64,000 nucleotides of DNA from NCBI GenBank assembly GCA_033439765.1, contig JAULSN010000016.1, positions 62,001-126,000 of the forward strand. Direction: 5' to 3'. The notes under the pieces were generated by a model. The model searched no databases. It saw only the letters and a list, made by a program, of their open reading frames with translations, and was not told the DNA's origin. Below are positions 43,861 through 53,697 of the stretch, piece by piece. How positions within the stretch are numbered: the first letter of the stretch is position 1; each line of letters opens with the position of its first letter. Source of the stretch: Lasiosphaeria ovina (taxonomy: Eukaryota; Ascomycota; Sordariomycetes; Sordariales; Lasiosphaeriaceae). The position numbers and the translations under genes are program-made.

Positions 43861-45002
43861 ATGAGCAGCAGAGAGAGTTCCACCAGCAGCTCTTCTTCTG
43901 ACGATGAAGTGCGTAAGCACGTCATTACTGACCTAGAGGAGAAGAAGACGAAGGCCGGGCCGACTACCTCGCAAGGCAAAGGCTACGATGACCTAGTCAA
44001 GTACTACAAGGCCAATAAACCGCTCCCTCATGGAAATAAGATTCTCTGGTCATTTGGCGACGGTGATGTCAAGGTGGGAACTGTCGACCAACACGACGAC
44101 GCTGTTGCCAAGCACAACACTGGGAAGGCCGTGGCTAAGTGGGACTGGGGCGTTACTCATGTAAGGCCCCCTCGCCTGTGCATATTCTATTTGATTTCCG
44201 CCTTCTAACACGCGAGCTATCGTCACGCCACAGAGCACTGCCAATCAGGCGCCTCAGTCGGAGGTCGTCCCCGGTGGTGCGGGTAGCAGCGCCACACAAC
44301 CTGCACCCCACGTTGTCGCTGATGCAGACCTTGCCAAGGTTGTACCGGCGGTTGGTGAGGCGGGTCAGATGGCCAACTTCACGTCCCTGCCAGTCGCGGG
44401 GAACAACTATCACTACGTAAGTGGGCCAGTTACCTTAAGAGTCTTGAACAACATGATAACCGGGTCGTCTATCATCAGATCAACGCCCAGTTTAGAATCA
44501 ACCCATTGTTTTTGGGCGGAGCAGCGCCTGTCGTCATCCAAGCCAACAGTAAGTTTCACACCCCGCTGGCACGTGTACCCAAGGTTCTTTCTCATGCCGG
44601 GCCACTAACGCATCTCGCCCTCTCACCCACAAAGTCATGAACGACACCGGATCCACCATCCAGACGCTCTACCAGCACGACTGGAACGCCATGAACCTCG
44701 GCCACAATCTCCCCACCCAGGTCTCCCACATCACGACGGCCAACGGACAGGTGACGCAGACGCAGTCGGTCAATGCCCAGATCCGCATCGTCGCGGCCAC
44801 CGGCAACGCGGCCAACCCGTGGAAGATCCTCATGGACTGGAGGGGCGAGAACTTTGTCATCCGGCCGTGGACCCCCACCACCGACCTCCTGTCCGGCCTG
44901 ACGATGCGCATGCACCTCTACTTCGCCACCCCGCCCGGCAACCAGAACCTCTACATCTCGCAGAAGAGGAACGGCGTTGCCAGCCAGCTCCCGGTTGTCT
45001 AA
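43861..45002 (+). CDS. Protein with DTGS motif: candidate retropepsin-like protein
   Basis: Four exons: 43861-44160, 44234-44416, 44479-44548 and 44635-45002; sum 921 nt, 306 residues. Donors are GTAAGG, GTAAGT and GTAAGT. The N-terminus is Ser/Asp-rich and disordered, and the middle (residues about 100-160) is Ala/Pro/Val-rich. From about residue 164 a beta-rich domain begins: NAQFRINPLFLGG, then APVVIQANIMNDTGSTIQTL with Asp188, and QHDWNAMNLG. A hydrophobic stretch, Asp-Thr-Gly-Ser and a following strand are the layout of retropepsin-type aspartic proteases, which work as dimers with one Asp per subunit. No reverse transcriptase, integrase or Gag-like sequence lies nearby, so this is not an obvious retroelement. 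No signal peptide. The protease call is inference from one motif; the gene model is firm. Confidence 0.7.
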
Positions 45003-46148
45003 GCTGGCAAGCACACACACACACACCCACGCATCGGTTGCAGCGCCGGCAGGACTTCCGGAGCCTCGTCAGGAACGAGGGCACTCTGGCAGTTGTGGTC
45101 CCCCCTCTGCGGGAACGGGAACGGGTACGGGCCTGTGGTGTGGCCGAGGGCGTGGGATCTCGAGTCTATTCTGGCAGGGCTAAAGTCGAAAAGGTCTCTT
45201 GTAGTAGATAGTAGATAGTAGTTGGATGGATGGGTGCCGTGTTTGAGCTGGACTCCCGGCTCCGGTAGACTGGGAAACCTACATGTACTCGACCTCTGTG
45301 AGGAGAAAATAAAAGGCTGGACGTACAATCAACGTGTTCTATTATGCTTCTGGTTTTGGCAGCCTACTTTGATTAATAGGAAAATACGAACGAAGGCGCG
45401 CGTAAGACGGGTCTTAGATCCTTTAGATGGCGTCTTGATGCCTATATTGAACTGCGTGCCTGACAAGCCTATTAGAGGGCACCTGTGCAGGGTGCCACAG
45501 TGGGCTCGGTACTGTAGCTGGTGGAGCGGAAGCGGTAGCGAAGGCGGGAGCCAAGTGCAGGGTAGATCGGTAAGTGTAGGGTAGGTCGACTGGTTCTGCA
45601 GAGTAGACTGTAGGGAACTGTGCCCTACGGTCTAGTACAACAGTGCTGTGTGCACTGGGGCATCCTGGCGCTCTCTCCCAAAGACTTCGCCGATAGCAGT
45701 GGAATTGAGCCTCTTCGCCTCGATGTGCGCGTTACATTGATACATATATATTCACACAAAGATACAGGCCATGTCTGTTCATTTCCGAGGTCTCGAACCG
45801 GAACCGGAAACAGCAACATGTCTTTCACAGGGAATCTGGTCAAGACTTGACCACATTAGTCTTGGCCAGATTTCAAGTCATGTACCGTCGTCCCTCGTCC
45901 CCGCCACATCCACCGTCCCTCGACACTCCAGCATCAAGCACAACCAACACAAAGGAAGCATTACTCTTTGTCCCAACCTTGTTCCCCAAAGCAGCCCTAA
46001 CCCACACACTCCACAAAAAAGGAGGAAACGCAGTAGAATGGGCCCTATCCCCCGTCCTACACCTGTGGAGCTTTCCGGTTCCACCCAACACCCAAAAAGG
46101 TTCCAAAAAACAAAACATTTACCGAGCAAAGTCTGCTCGGCGTGGAAT
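45003..46148. other. Intergenic with displaced HET gene fragment
   Basis: No intact gene. Holds a duplicated piece of the HET gene at 45652-45705. Several open frames in 45870-46230 lack motifs. Confidence 0.5.
45652..45705 (+). pseudogene. Fragment of the HET gene
   Basis: 54 bases match the segment beginning at about 52299 inside the HET gene almost exactly, from GCACTGGGGCATCCTGGCGC through GATAGCAGTGGAAT, and translate to HWGILALSPKDFADSSGIE in one frame. Flanks on both sides are unrelated, so this is an isolated piece moved or copied about 6.6 kb upstream. Confidence 0.85.
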
Positions 46149-46245
46149 GGGACCAGTGAGGATCACCTCAGGATGGCTCTGGCGTTTAACCAGATCATAT
46201 GCGGAGATATGAGACCTGCGCGCTAACCAGCTGCGCCATGGTCCC
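46149..46245 (-). tRNA. tRNA-Met(CAT)-like gene with intron, possibly defective
   Basis: On the minus strand the 5' GGGACCA pairs perfectly with the 3' TGGTCCC (7 bp). The D-arm is canonical (GCGC-AGCTGGTTA-GCGC) and carries an A-box. CAT follows in the anticodon position (GGTCTCAT), with about 25 extra bases after it where tRNA introns lie. The T-arm is imperfect: CTGAG-GTGATC-CTCAC lacks the usual TTCGA loop, and the 3' anticodon-stem partner of CAGGT is not evident. An alternative stem TCTGG-TTAAACG-CCAGA would put AAA in the anticodon place. It is clearly tRNA-derived; whether it is functional is doubtful. Confidence 0.55.
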
Positions 46246-46608
46246 TTGTTGTTTGGTGAGTGTTGGTCGAGTAAAATTTCACCACTTGTTCCACGTTCAC
46301 GGGAGCACACTTTCCACACTGCACTGTAATTAATCTTCACGTTCTATGCAATGTTAGTTGAGATAAATTATTGAATGAATTGTTGCCTTTTTTTCGTTTG
46401 TCAATCTGGGCATTGCCGACGTGCCGTGCACCCGGCTCCGTCTATTATATAATATTATATTATTTTCGTTGTTGTTCTTGTGAGAATTCCTCGCTCTCAC
46501 GCAATGCACCGTGGCTGACATAGTGCTACCCCTCCAATTCAATCTATCCGGACGACCCCCGCAAGTACAATTTATTATAATTTCTCTTCATGGCGTGATG
46601 GGCCTTGA
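46246..46608. other. Intergenic, 3' side of kinase gene
   Basis: AT-rich, with a TATAATATTATATTATT stretch near 46445-46463. No gene recognised. Confidence 0.5.
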
Positions 46609-48771
46609 TTATGACTTCCACACCTTTTTCACCAGAGACACCAACCAGCCGATGGCACGCGTCAGGAATCTCGGCCGTGGGAGACGCGACCAGAACCGGG
46701 TCTTGGGGGGCTCGACTGGCTCGGTGCCTGCTTCGAGATCTCGCTCTTCGCCATTGATTTGGTTCTGGACGGTGAGGTCTCGAGGGCTATTGGGATTGCT
46801 GTCATCCTCCAGTTGCGGTTCTTCAGGGGCTGGGCTAGCTTGCTCGTCGCCGTCGGTTTGGTCCTGGGGAGTGGCGTCTCGGAGGGCATTCGAGTCGCAA
46901 TCGGCCTCCGCCCTCTCCTCTTCCTCGGGGACGGGGGTATTGGCATTGCTGTCGTCCATTTCTTTCTTCCCTTCCTCGGGGATCGTTGTTGCCTGCTCGT
47001 CATCTTGATCCTCTTTTGGTCTCGGGCTGGCAGAGCGAGTGATTTCGTCACCGTTGCTGGAGTCGCTATTGTCCTCTTCCTCAGGGATCGTCTTTAGCTC
47101 CTCGTCATCTCGGCTTCTCTGTACATTTGAGGGCGAGTTTGGGGTGGTGCTGATAGAAAGTGCCAATGTGTCGACAAAACTCGAATCGTTCTCGTCGCGG
47201 CTGTTTTCGCTGCTGCTGCTGCTGCTGCTGCTGCTAATGCTCTTGATGTTGCTAACGCTTCTGCTGCCCCAATGGGCTTTCCGGCGGCTATCTAGCAATC
47301 CAAGACGAGTCCGGTGGTCCTCGAACCACTCGTGGTTGAGGAGGTCGCCTGTCGACGCCCGCTCCAGTGGATCCCATTTGAAGATTGTCATGAGAAAGTC
47401 TGCGAGCTTGTTGGCGGCTGAAAGGCTCATCCGCGCCGAGACGAGCTCTCGAGGGTCGTGCTGCGTCTCGCACATCTCGCGATACGAGGGGTAGAATGGC
47501 GGTATCCGGCCGCTCACTTTGTAGTCCTCGACTCCTCCAGTGGCGTCCGTGGTTTGTTTGAGTCTGCGAAGGGGTACCTCGCCGACCATGCCCGCCACGA
47601 GTAAGCGGTCGGTATGTTTTGCGTCCATCATGTCCTTCTTCGTGCGCTCTATGTTTTGTGTGGTAATTGAGACGGGCAAGTCGTCGGGTATCTCGACTTC
47701 ATTTTTGGAAAGCGGGCCGAGCGATTCCTGGTATGCCTCTCTATAGCGCCTAGGAAGGGGACCGATTTCCGTTTCCATATTCCTCACCGCCTCAGATACC
47801 TCCCCATCTTCAGTGAAGGGTAGATATTCCGTGTGGATTTCGTAGATGGTGCAGGCGAGAGTCCAGATGTCGGCCTCGAATCCGTGCTCGACCTGTAGGA
47901 ACATGTCCTCCGGCGCGGCGTAGTGAAACGGAATGCCAGTGTGGTTGGTGGGGCAGTTCTCAGCGCGATAGGCCATGCCGAAGTCGACCACCGCCACCTT
48001 GGGGAGGCAGAAACCGGAACTGATGTCCACCTCAACCTTGCTGACGAGATAGTCGGGGACTCCCGGGTCTCGGTCGGCCTCGTCGCAATCAGCGATCACA
48101 ACACTTGTCGTTTCGCGGTCGCCCATGCCCAGTTTCTCGCGGAGGTCCGCCTCGGTCATGTCGTCAATCTCGTCGCTGAGGCGGAGAAGAATATTCTCGG
48201 CGCGGAAGTCGCCGTGGCAGATGTCTGCGCTGTGGATAAAGTCCATGGCCTCGACCAGCTGGAAGCTGATGTCTTTCAGAAGGGCCTCGTTGTCTCGGTA
48301 CGTGTCCATCAGCACTCGCAGCGACGGGCCGAGCAGGGGCAGGACGTGGCAGAGGTGGTCGCCGTTGGGGCCCTTGATCCAGAAGTGGTCCAAGGGAAGG
48401 AAAACATGGTTTTCCTCGCGCTGTTCGCGTCCAATGCCCATTGAGGTAAAGTGGTCAATCGCAATGATGTCGCGACAGTTATGTGACATGTGTGCCGACA
48501 GTATCTTGACAGCGCGCCACTTGTTTTCGGCCTGGTCACGGCACAGCCAAACAGTGCCACACCCGCCGTCGCCGAGCTTGTCCACCACACGGAATCTCCC
48601 ACATTCGCCAAGGAGATCACCTATCACGACTGGGTGGAATCCTCCCTCGCGGTAGTCGTTTGCATCCTCGACTGCGGCGCGGGGCTGGTCACCGAGGTCG
48701 TAGTAATGCAAGTTTTGCCGCAAGACGCGCTCCGAAGACTGCGCCGGCTGACTCGAGCGGGGGCTGTCCAT
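46609..48771 (-). CDS. SRPK-like serine/threonine protein kinase with acidic tail
   Basis: Single exon, 720 residues. RFRVVDKLGDGGCGTVWLCRD (Gly-rich loop, residues 60-79) and RAVKI (Lys89) are followed by the catalytic loop HGDFRAEN at 186-193 (Asp188), a long insert, DFG at 263-265 and APE at 286-288; the kinase fold ends near DLLNHEWFEDH. The split kinase lobe with a long insert, and the small-lobe HPVVIGDLLGECGRF, place it with fungal SRPK-like kinases, many of which sit near NLR and HET genes; their substrates are mostly unknown. The catalytic loop has Arg190 where the usual Lys follows HRD-L, a substitution most active kinases do not carry. Residues about 535-700 are acidic, Ser-rich imperfect repeats (IPEEEDNSDSSNGDE, VPEEEERAEADCDSN, APEEPQLEDDSNPNS). 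The last 20 residues are an amphipathic basic helix that could touch membranes. Confidence 0.85.
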   Translation of the reverse strand: MDSPRSSQPAQSSERVLRQNLHYYDLGDQPRAAVEDANDYREGGFHPVVIGDLLGECGRFRVVDKLGDGGCGTVWLCRDQAENKWRAVKILSAHMSHNCRDIIAIDHFTSMGIGREQREENHVFLPLDHFWIKGPNGDHLCHVLPLLGPSLRVLMDTYRDNEALLKDISFQLVEAMDFIHSADICHGDFRAENILLRLSDEIDDMTEADLREKLGMGDRETTSVVIADCDEADRDPGVPDYLVSKVEVDISSGFCLPKVAVVDFGMAYRAENCPTNHTGIPFHYAAPEDMFLQVEHGFEADIWTLACTIYEIHTEYLPFTEDGEVSEAVRNMETEIGPLPRRYREAYQESLGPLSKNEVEIPDDLPVSITTQNIERTKKDMMDAKHTDRLLVAGMVGEVPLRRLKQTTDATGGVEDYKVSGRIPPFYPSYREMCETQHDPRELVSARMSLSAANKLADFLMTIFKWDPLERASTGDLLNHEWFEDHRTRLGLLDSRRKAHWGSRSVSNIKSISSSSSSSSSENSRDENDSSFVDTLALSISTTPNSPSNVQRSRDDEELKTIPEEEDNSDSSNGDEITRSASPRPKEDQDDEQATTIPEEGKKEMDDSNANTPVPEEEERAEADCDSNALRDATPQDQTDGDEQASPAPEEPQLEDDSNPNSPRDLTVQNQINGEERDLEAGTEPVEPPKTRFWSRLPRPRFLTRAIGWLVSLVKKVWKS

Positions 48772-48840
48772 TTTTGGGAGGGCTAGATCTGTGTGACAAA
48801 GGCAGCCAATTCGGGTACTCGGGGGTGCCGTGAGTAACAG

Positions 48841-48874
<34 letters not shown>

Positions 48875-49632
48875 AAGAAAGTGGAGAATGAAATAATAAT
48901 TCCCAGTGGAAATCTCGTCCAAGTTTGCGATGGATTCTTTTGATGAGTAAAGTGGAAGGTTAATCAGCCAAGCAAAACGTAGGGCAAACACTTTTAATAC
49001 TAGTGCGAAGTAAGAAACAACGCCATTGTTCATGTTTGGGTTGCGTGCAAACAGTATTCTTGTGTGTTTGCCTGGTAACTAAGGTAGATTGTTCAACTGG
49101 TGCGGGGCTCCCAGTCCCTGATTGAGGCACACATCTGTATAACACCCATGATGCGCTCTCTGTGGCAAAAGAGGAAGTGGAAGAGATGCTGAACCTGACT
49201 TGATAATAGTTTTGCTTTTCGATATATCAGTGACTGTGATCAACAAACTGTAATAACGTGATTACGAGATTTACCATTGTCACTTGACTATCAGTAATTC
49301 AAATGTCTCCTTCCCTCTTACCCCTAGGCTCGCGCTCATCAAATACCAACGCTGTTCAGAACAGAACCATTATCAATCTATCTTGTTACTGAACAGCAAG
49401 GGAGTTCGCTCTCCAAACAGTCAGAGATGAACATAGATAAAAATGACTTTGGGCATTCGAGTAACACTCGGTCGGACTGCCAAACGTCTCCATTTGAGCA
49501 CAAGCCGAAGGACTTGGATCATCAAGTGTGAACCTTGCAGCACAGAGTAACACGCCTACACACTTCCAACCAGTGCATCGAGACATATCCGGGTCTCTCC
49601 TGACAAATCTCAAGCCATTCCGAAAGTAAAAT
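48772..49632. other. Divergent promoter region with GTT repeat
   Basis: Separates the minus-strand kinase from a plus-strand gene. A (GTT)n microsatellite lies at 48841-48874, within about 110 bp of the kinase start codon. No gene recognised. Confidence 0.5.
48841..48874. repeat. (GTT)n microsatellite
   Basis: About eleven units in the 5' leader or promoter of the kinase gene. Confidence 0.95.
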
Positions 49633-50286
49633 ATGGCAGACGACAACACCCCACTCACAGGCCCGAAGGCGAAGACCTGGCGCGCCAAGCCGCCAGCTCA
49701 GAACCCCCAAGGGCCGCCGAGAACGATGCCCAACATCAAGTTCATGCCAGGAGTCACCAAGATAAAAGGCCCCGGAGCTCCCCCGCTCGACAGCGCGACC
49801 CGCAAGACATGCAAAATCATCCAGTCGACCGGCAAGGGAAACCTCGACGACCCTTACATCACCTGGTCGTCAAAGACGCCCCTCAACAACGATGTCACCA
49901 AGTCCTGTGAGGAAGCTGTTAGGCTCGTCGCCAAAAAGTGCGGCATGACCTACGCTGTGATCAGGAAGGGACCTCACGACAAGATGTGCCAACACGATCA
50001 AGATGGCAGACGCAAGACGGTCACTTTCAATAGTGGCGCCGTCAAGCCCACGCTTAAGCAATCTGACTGGCATGTCACGATTGCTATGGGGAAAACACTG
50101 AACGAATGCTATGTCCAAGGCCATATCTTCGTCGTCAACGAGGAGGGAGGTGTGAAATGGTCGTTGATGGATGACCCAGCTACGCAGCGACTCTACAAAG
50201 AAGATGGCGTCGAGGCCGAGGCTATCGAGCTTTGGCTTATGCCCCGAACGTTTCTTGCCACCGAGAAGGAGACTGCCGCAAAGTAA
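49633..50286 (+). CDS. Hypothetical protein, 217 residues
   Basis: Single exon with no signal peptide or membrane helix. A basic, Pro-rich N-terminus (residues 1-50) precedes a compact domain: KSCEEAVRLVAKKCGMTYAV, then KTVTFNSGAVK, SDWHVTIAMGKTLNECYVQG, HIFVVNEEGGVKWSLMDD. The alternation of strands and the HVT...GHIFV pattern suggest a small alpha/beta domain, but I do not recognise the family. Composition and uninterrupted frame support a real gene. Confidence 0.65.
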   Translation: MADDNTPLTGPKAKTWRAKPPAQNPQGPPRTMPNIKFMPGVTKIKGPGAPPLDSATRKTCKIIQSTGKGNLDDPYITWSSKTPLNNDVTKSCEEAVRLVAKKCGMTYAVIRKGPHDKMCQHDQDGRRKTVTFNSGAVKPTLKQSDWHVTIAMGKTLNECYVQGHIFVVNEEGGVKWSLMDDPATQRLYKEDGVEAEAIELWLMPRTFLATEKETAAK

Positions 50287-51411
50287 ATGACGCCCCCTCT
50301 AGTCTAGTCTAGAAGCATACGTGGATTAATCAAGTGTGTATACAGGAGTTGCTACCCAAATGCTTTATAAAGAAATTGAACGCCCACAAAAGGACGCAAA
50401 AAAGTAGAAGTCATACACCCATTGGATCAGTGAAAAAAGCATGCGTAAATTACCCAAATATGTACTGGAGTTACCTATAGGCTGGGTGAAAGATCTTGAA
50501 CGCCTAGATAAGGGCATGAGATTAGACCTCATGCAATCATTGGACCAGTCCAAAAGGTGTAGGTAAGTTACCTGAATATAGACTGGAGTTACCCCAAGGC
50601 TTAATTAGTAAAACAGCTTGACCGCCTGGGGAGGGGTGTCAAAAGCATATATTGAGTTTCTAAATATATACTCAAGCAACCCCAGCCCTTACTGAAACTA
50701 CCTGAACGCCTTAATGAGGATACGAAAAGTAGACGTGCATTAATTACCTCAAGGCCTTTTGTGTCTTAAGTCCGTCTAGAAGTTACGTAAAGACATTCCC
50801 TCTTCTTTTCTCCTTGTCTTTGATGATCCTGCTTGGTATCTAAAGTCCTCGTTTCCATTTTCTCAATATTAACTTCCCTTGTCCTTTAATTCCCATTTAA
50901 CATCGATGCGAGCTTGGCTTGCTTGAGGACGGCAGTGTATGATGTTGAGAGGCTATGTGGTTCAGGGGAAATTTTACCGTCTTTCAATTTCCTTTTCTTT
51001 CTCTGTATTATTCGTAACTCGCTAGCGTAAAAAGTAAAGAGCGAATTCTACGCATCTAAAGAAGTGCATCTAATTGAGTGTATAAAGAATTTGGCATAGT
51101 TCTAGTGACTTGTATAAAAGCTCTTCGAAACTGGAATTAGCAAGTGTCTTCGTGGGCGATGCAACCCTGTAGACTTAATTAGTTCTGGACTAAAGAAGCT
51201 ATTACTAGCAAGTGCCACGTGATGCCATCATGCATGCCATGCCATGCACTGCCCCCTGCAGCCCGCAGGAGGTTGCGGCGGCTGAGGCCAAGCACTGCCT
51301 GCCCGATTGCGAGCTTTCAATGAGCACATCCACGAAACACCAAAAAACATTCCAACCCATTGGGATTACTCAGGAACCATCCATTGGCGGCAGTGGCAGC
51401 CAGCAGCATAG
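50287..51411. other. Intergenic with degenerate tandem repeats
   Basis: AT-rich. The first 450 bases are a diverged tandem array; the remainder has no recognisable content. The last 150 bases before the HET gene include overlapping CATGC motifs. Confidence 0.5.
50335..50730. repeat. Degenerate tandem repeat, unit about 119 bp, 3-4 copies
   Basis: Shared landmarks recur with a spacing of about 120, 120 and 92 bp: (A/C)TGGAGTTAC(C) near 50345, 50465 and 50583; TTGA(A/C)CGCC near 50376, 50496, 50617 and 50703. The copies differ by many substitutions, so the array is old. Confidence 0.7.
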
Positions 51412-53136
51412 ATGCGGCTCATCGATACCAAGACGCTGGAGCTGAAGGAGTTCATGGGCAGCGCAATCCCGCGGTACGCCATCCTGTCGCACACGTGGGA
51501 GGAGGACGAGGTCGGGTTCCACGAGTTCACGCAGCTGGGGCGGAGCGAGCTGCGCAAGAAGAAAGGCTTCGCCAAGATCAACCACACGTGCCGGCTGGCG
51601 CGCGGGTCGGGCATCAGCTGGGCCTGGGTCGACACGTGCTGCATCGACAAGTCGAGCAGCGCCGAGCTCACCGAGGCCATCAACTCCATGTACCAGTGGT
51701 ACGCCGACGCCATCGTCTGCTTTGCCTATCTGTCAGACCTCAGGACGGGCGGCGCCAGGAAGAAGGACCAGCAGCGTGCTGTCAAGGACGGCGGGTCCGT
51801 AGCGTCGGGCGCCAGCGGCGATGGCAGTCTGACGTTCGAGCAGCGCGTACAGAAGTACGCGCACTGCCGGTGGTTTACGCGTGGTTGGACGCTGCAAGAA
51901 CTGATTGCGCCGCGCCGGCTGGGTTTTTACGACACGGACTGGGGGTTTCAGGGAGAAAAGTCTGACATGGCTTTGGAGCTGACAGCGATTACGGGGATCC
52001 GGACGGAGGTGCTCGAGAACAAGTTGGCTCCGTCGAGCGTGTCTGTGGCCCAGCGCATGTCATGGGCCTCGCGCCGGGAGACGACGCGGGCCGAAGACAT
52101 GGCCTATTGCCTGCTCGGGCTCTTCGATGTCAACATGCCGCTGCTGTATGGCGAAGGCAGCAAGGCCTTTACCCGGCTCCAGGGCGAGATCATCAAGGAG
52201 ATTTGCGACTTCAGCCTCTTCGCCTGGCGTCACCCTGAGCGAGAGGGCGGAGAGGAGGGCACCGGTGACAAAGTGCCAGCTCAGAGGCAGAAGCAGAGGC
52301 ACTGGGGCATCCTGGCGCTCTCTCCCAAAGACTTCGCCGATAGCAGTGGAATCGAAACATTGGGCGACCCAATGTACAACAACGAGTGCGTCCCGACAAG
52401 CAAGGGTCTGCGCTTCGTGGCTCCCGTGAATTGCGGCCTGCTTGACGGAAAGGGGGAACTCGAAGGCACATACCTGATGAACCTGCGCTGCGAGGAGTGG
52501 GACGCACGTCTCCCCGTCGCCATCTGTCTCCGGAAACACGGCCGGGGCATCTATTCGCGCGTCAACCCTACCCAGCTGCCGAGGGTGAGAGATCGGGTTA
52601 AGACCAAGGAAGAGGTGTTCTACGTCACAGCAACGGTTTCGCCGGCGCGGTCCATAATGCTAGCGGCCAGTCACCGACACGCCATCAATCTGTCCAGGCT
52701 CGGCGAGAATCTGGGCATCCGGCTCGACAAGCTGGAGCCTGCCGACCATTGGGACCGGCAGCAGCTGCAGTTTCTGACCGAAGGCAACGGCTACATTCTG
52801 TACGAGGCGACGTTTTCGACTCTGCTCGACTTTCCCGCCAAGAGGGCCCGGCTCAGGATGCAGTTCTACTTCCAGCCAGACATGAGCCTCTCCGTCACGC
52901 TCGGCGCCGTGTCGGAAAACGACGGCGATGATGCATACTTTCGAGCCGTGGGGGCACATTCCTACGAAGAGTCGGTCGAGGGGCAGCCAGTGCATTTTGT
53001 CATTCTCGAGCCTCCTCGGCGAAGAGGCGACAGGATGTTGGTCGCGCCATCGTCCGAGACGAGCAAATCCCCTCTGACATATAGACCTAGACCTAGAAGC
53101 AAGGGCGAAGAGTGGCTGAGTCCGCGGGCGTTGTGA
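51412..53136 (+). CDS. HET domain protein (heterokaryon incompatibility)
   Basis: Single exon, 574 residues. The three HET blocks are in order: PRYAILSHTWEEDEVGF near residue 22, ISWAWVDTCCIDKSSSAELT near 65, and HCRWFTRGWTLQELIAPRRL near 151. The typical post-HET segment follows (AQRMSWASRRETTRAEDMAY, then VNMPLLYGEGSKAF). The HET domain is a fungal TIR-like cell-death effector; expression of incompatible alleles kills fused cells. The C-terminal 300 residues have no STAND NTPase or WD repeats, so this is a stand-alone HET of the DUF8212-like type. All signature residues are present and the frame is intact. A 54-bp piece of this gene is found 6.6 kb upstream. Confidence 0.92.
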   Translation: MRLIDTKTLELKEFMGSAIPRYAILSHTWEEDEVGFHEFTQLGRSELRKKKGFAKINHTCRLARGSGISWAWVDTCCIDKSSSAELTEAINSMYQWYADAIVCFAYLSDLRTGGARKKDQQRAVKDGGSVASGASGDGSLTFEQRVQKYAHCRWFTRGWTLQELIAPRRLGFYDTDWGFQGEKSDMALELTAITGIRTEVLENKLAPSSVSVAQRMSWASRRETTRAEDMAYCLLGLFDVNMPLLYGEGSKAFTRLQGEIIKEICDFSLFAWRHPEREGGEEGTGDKVPAQRQKQRHWGILALSPKDFADSSGIETLGDPMYNNECVPTSKGLRFVAPVNCGLLDGKGELEGTYLMNLRCEEWDARLPVAICLRKHGRGIYSRVNPTQLPRVRDRVKTKEEVFYVTATVSPARSIMLAASHRHAINLSRLGENLGIRLDKLEPADHWDRQQLQFLTEGNGYILYEATFSTLLDFPAKRARLRMQFYFQPDMSLSVTLGAVSENDGDDAYFRAVGAHSYEESVEGQPVHFVILEPPRRRGDRMLVAPSSETSKSPLTYRPRPRSKGEEWLSPRAL

Positions 53137-53697
53137 ACGGCGGCAGATGAGCGAGGCGGGTGCATCACTGGCGCTGGGTCTCGCCGCAATGTTCGGCGCT
53201 AGGGCCAGGGAATAAGGCCTGGGAGATGGCAAGATGCGGTTGTCAAGGGCCTGTTTTGCTCATTAGCAAATGCAAAAACGAAATATACTAAAAATGGATA
53301 GAGTTGGGTCTTGACTAGGTATTTTATGGTAAGCCTGACGATTGGGCGCTGATAAGCCAAGATGATGCAGCCCATAGCGACGAAATGGAGTGCTGGCCAG
53401 GCACAAATCGTCCGTCGGGCTTCAGTGATGTGATTGAGATTTGATGCGGGAGGTGGAATCGAGCAACCTGGAGTGGCTGAATGGCTGCGAGAGTTGAGGA
53501 GAACCAGGGTTAGGGTTCCGTTTCCCGGGCGGCGCCCCACCAACCCCACCGAGACACAGGCCATCTCGCCATGTGATTTCGCGCCGTGCATCGTGCTAGG
53601 GCCCTGGAGCACTCGCTAAAACCTCTGGGCGACGCGAAAGCAGACAAGTCGCAAAAACTCGACAAAAACACATGGTGTAGACAGCAGCAATGTCGCC
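53137..53697. other. Intergenic between HET and coiled-coil gene
   Basis: No gene supported. A tRNA-like A-box occurs near 53473 but no tRNA can be folded. Confidence 0.5.

Noticed and set aside
53467..53537. tRNA-like segment (A-box TGGCTGAATGG, then GTTGAGG and GGTTCC)
   Set aside because: Only the A-box is good. No acceptor stem and no proper T-loop could be folded, so it is likely chance or a very old relic.
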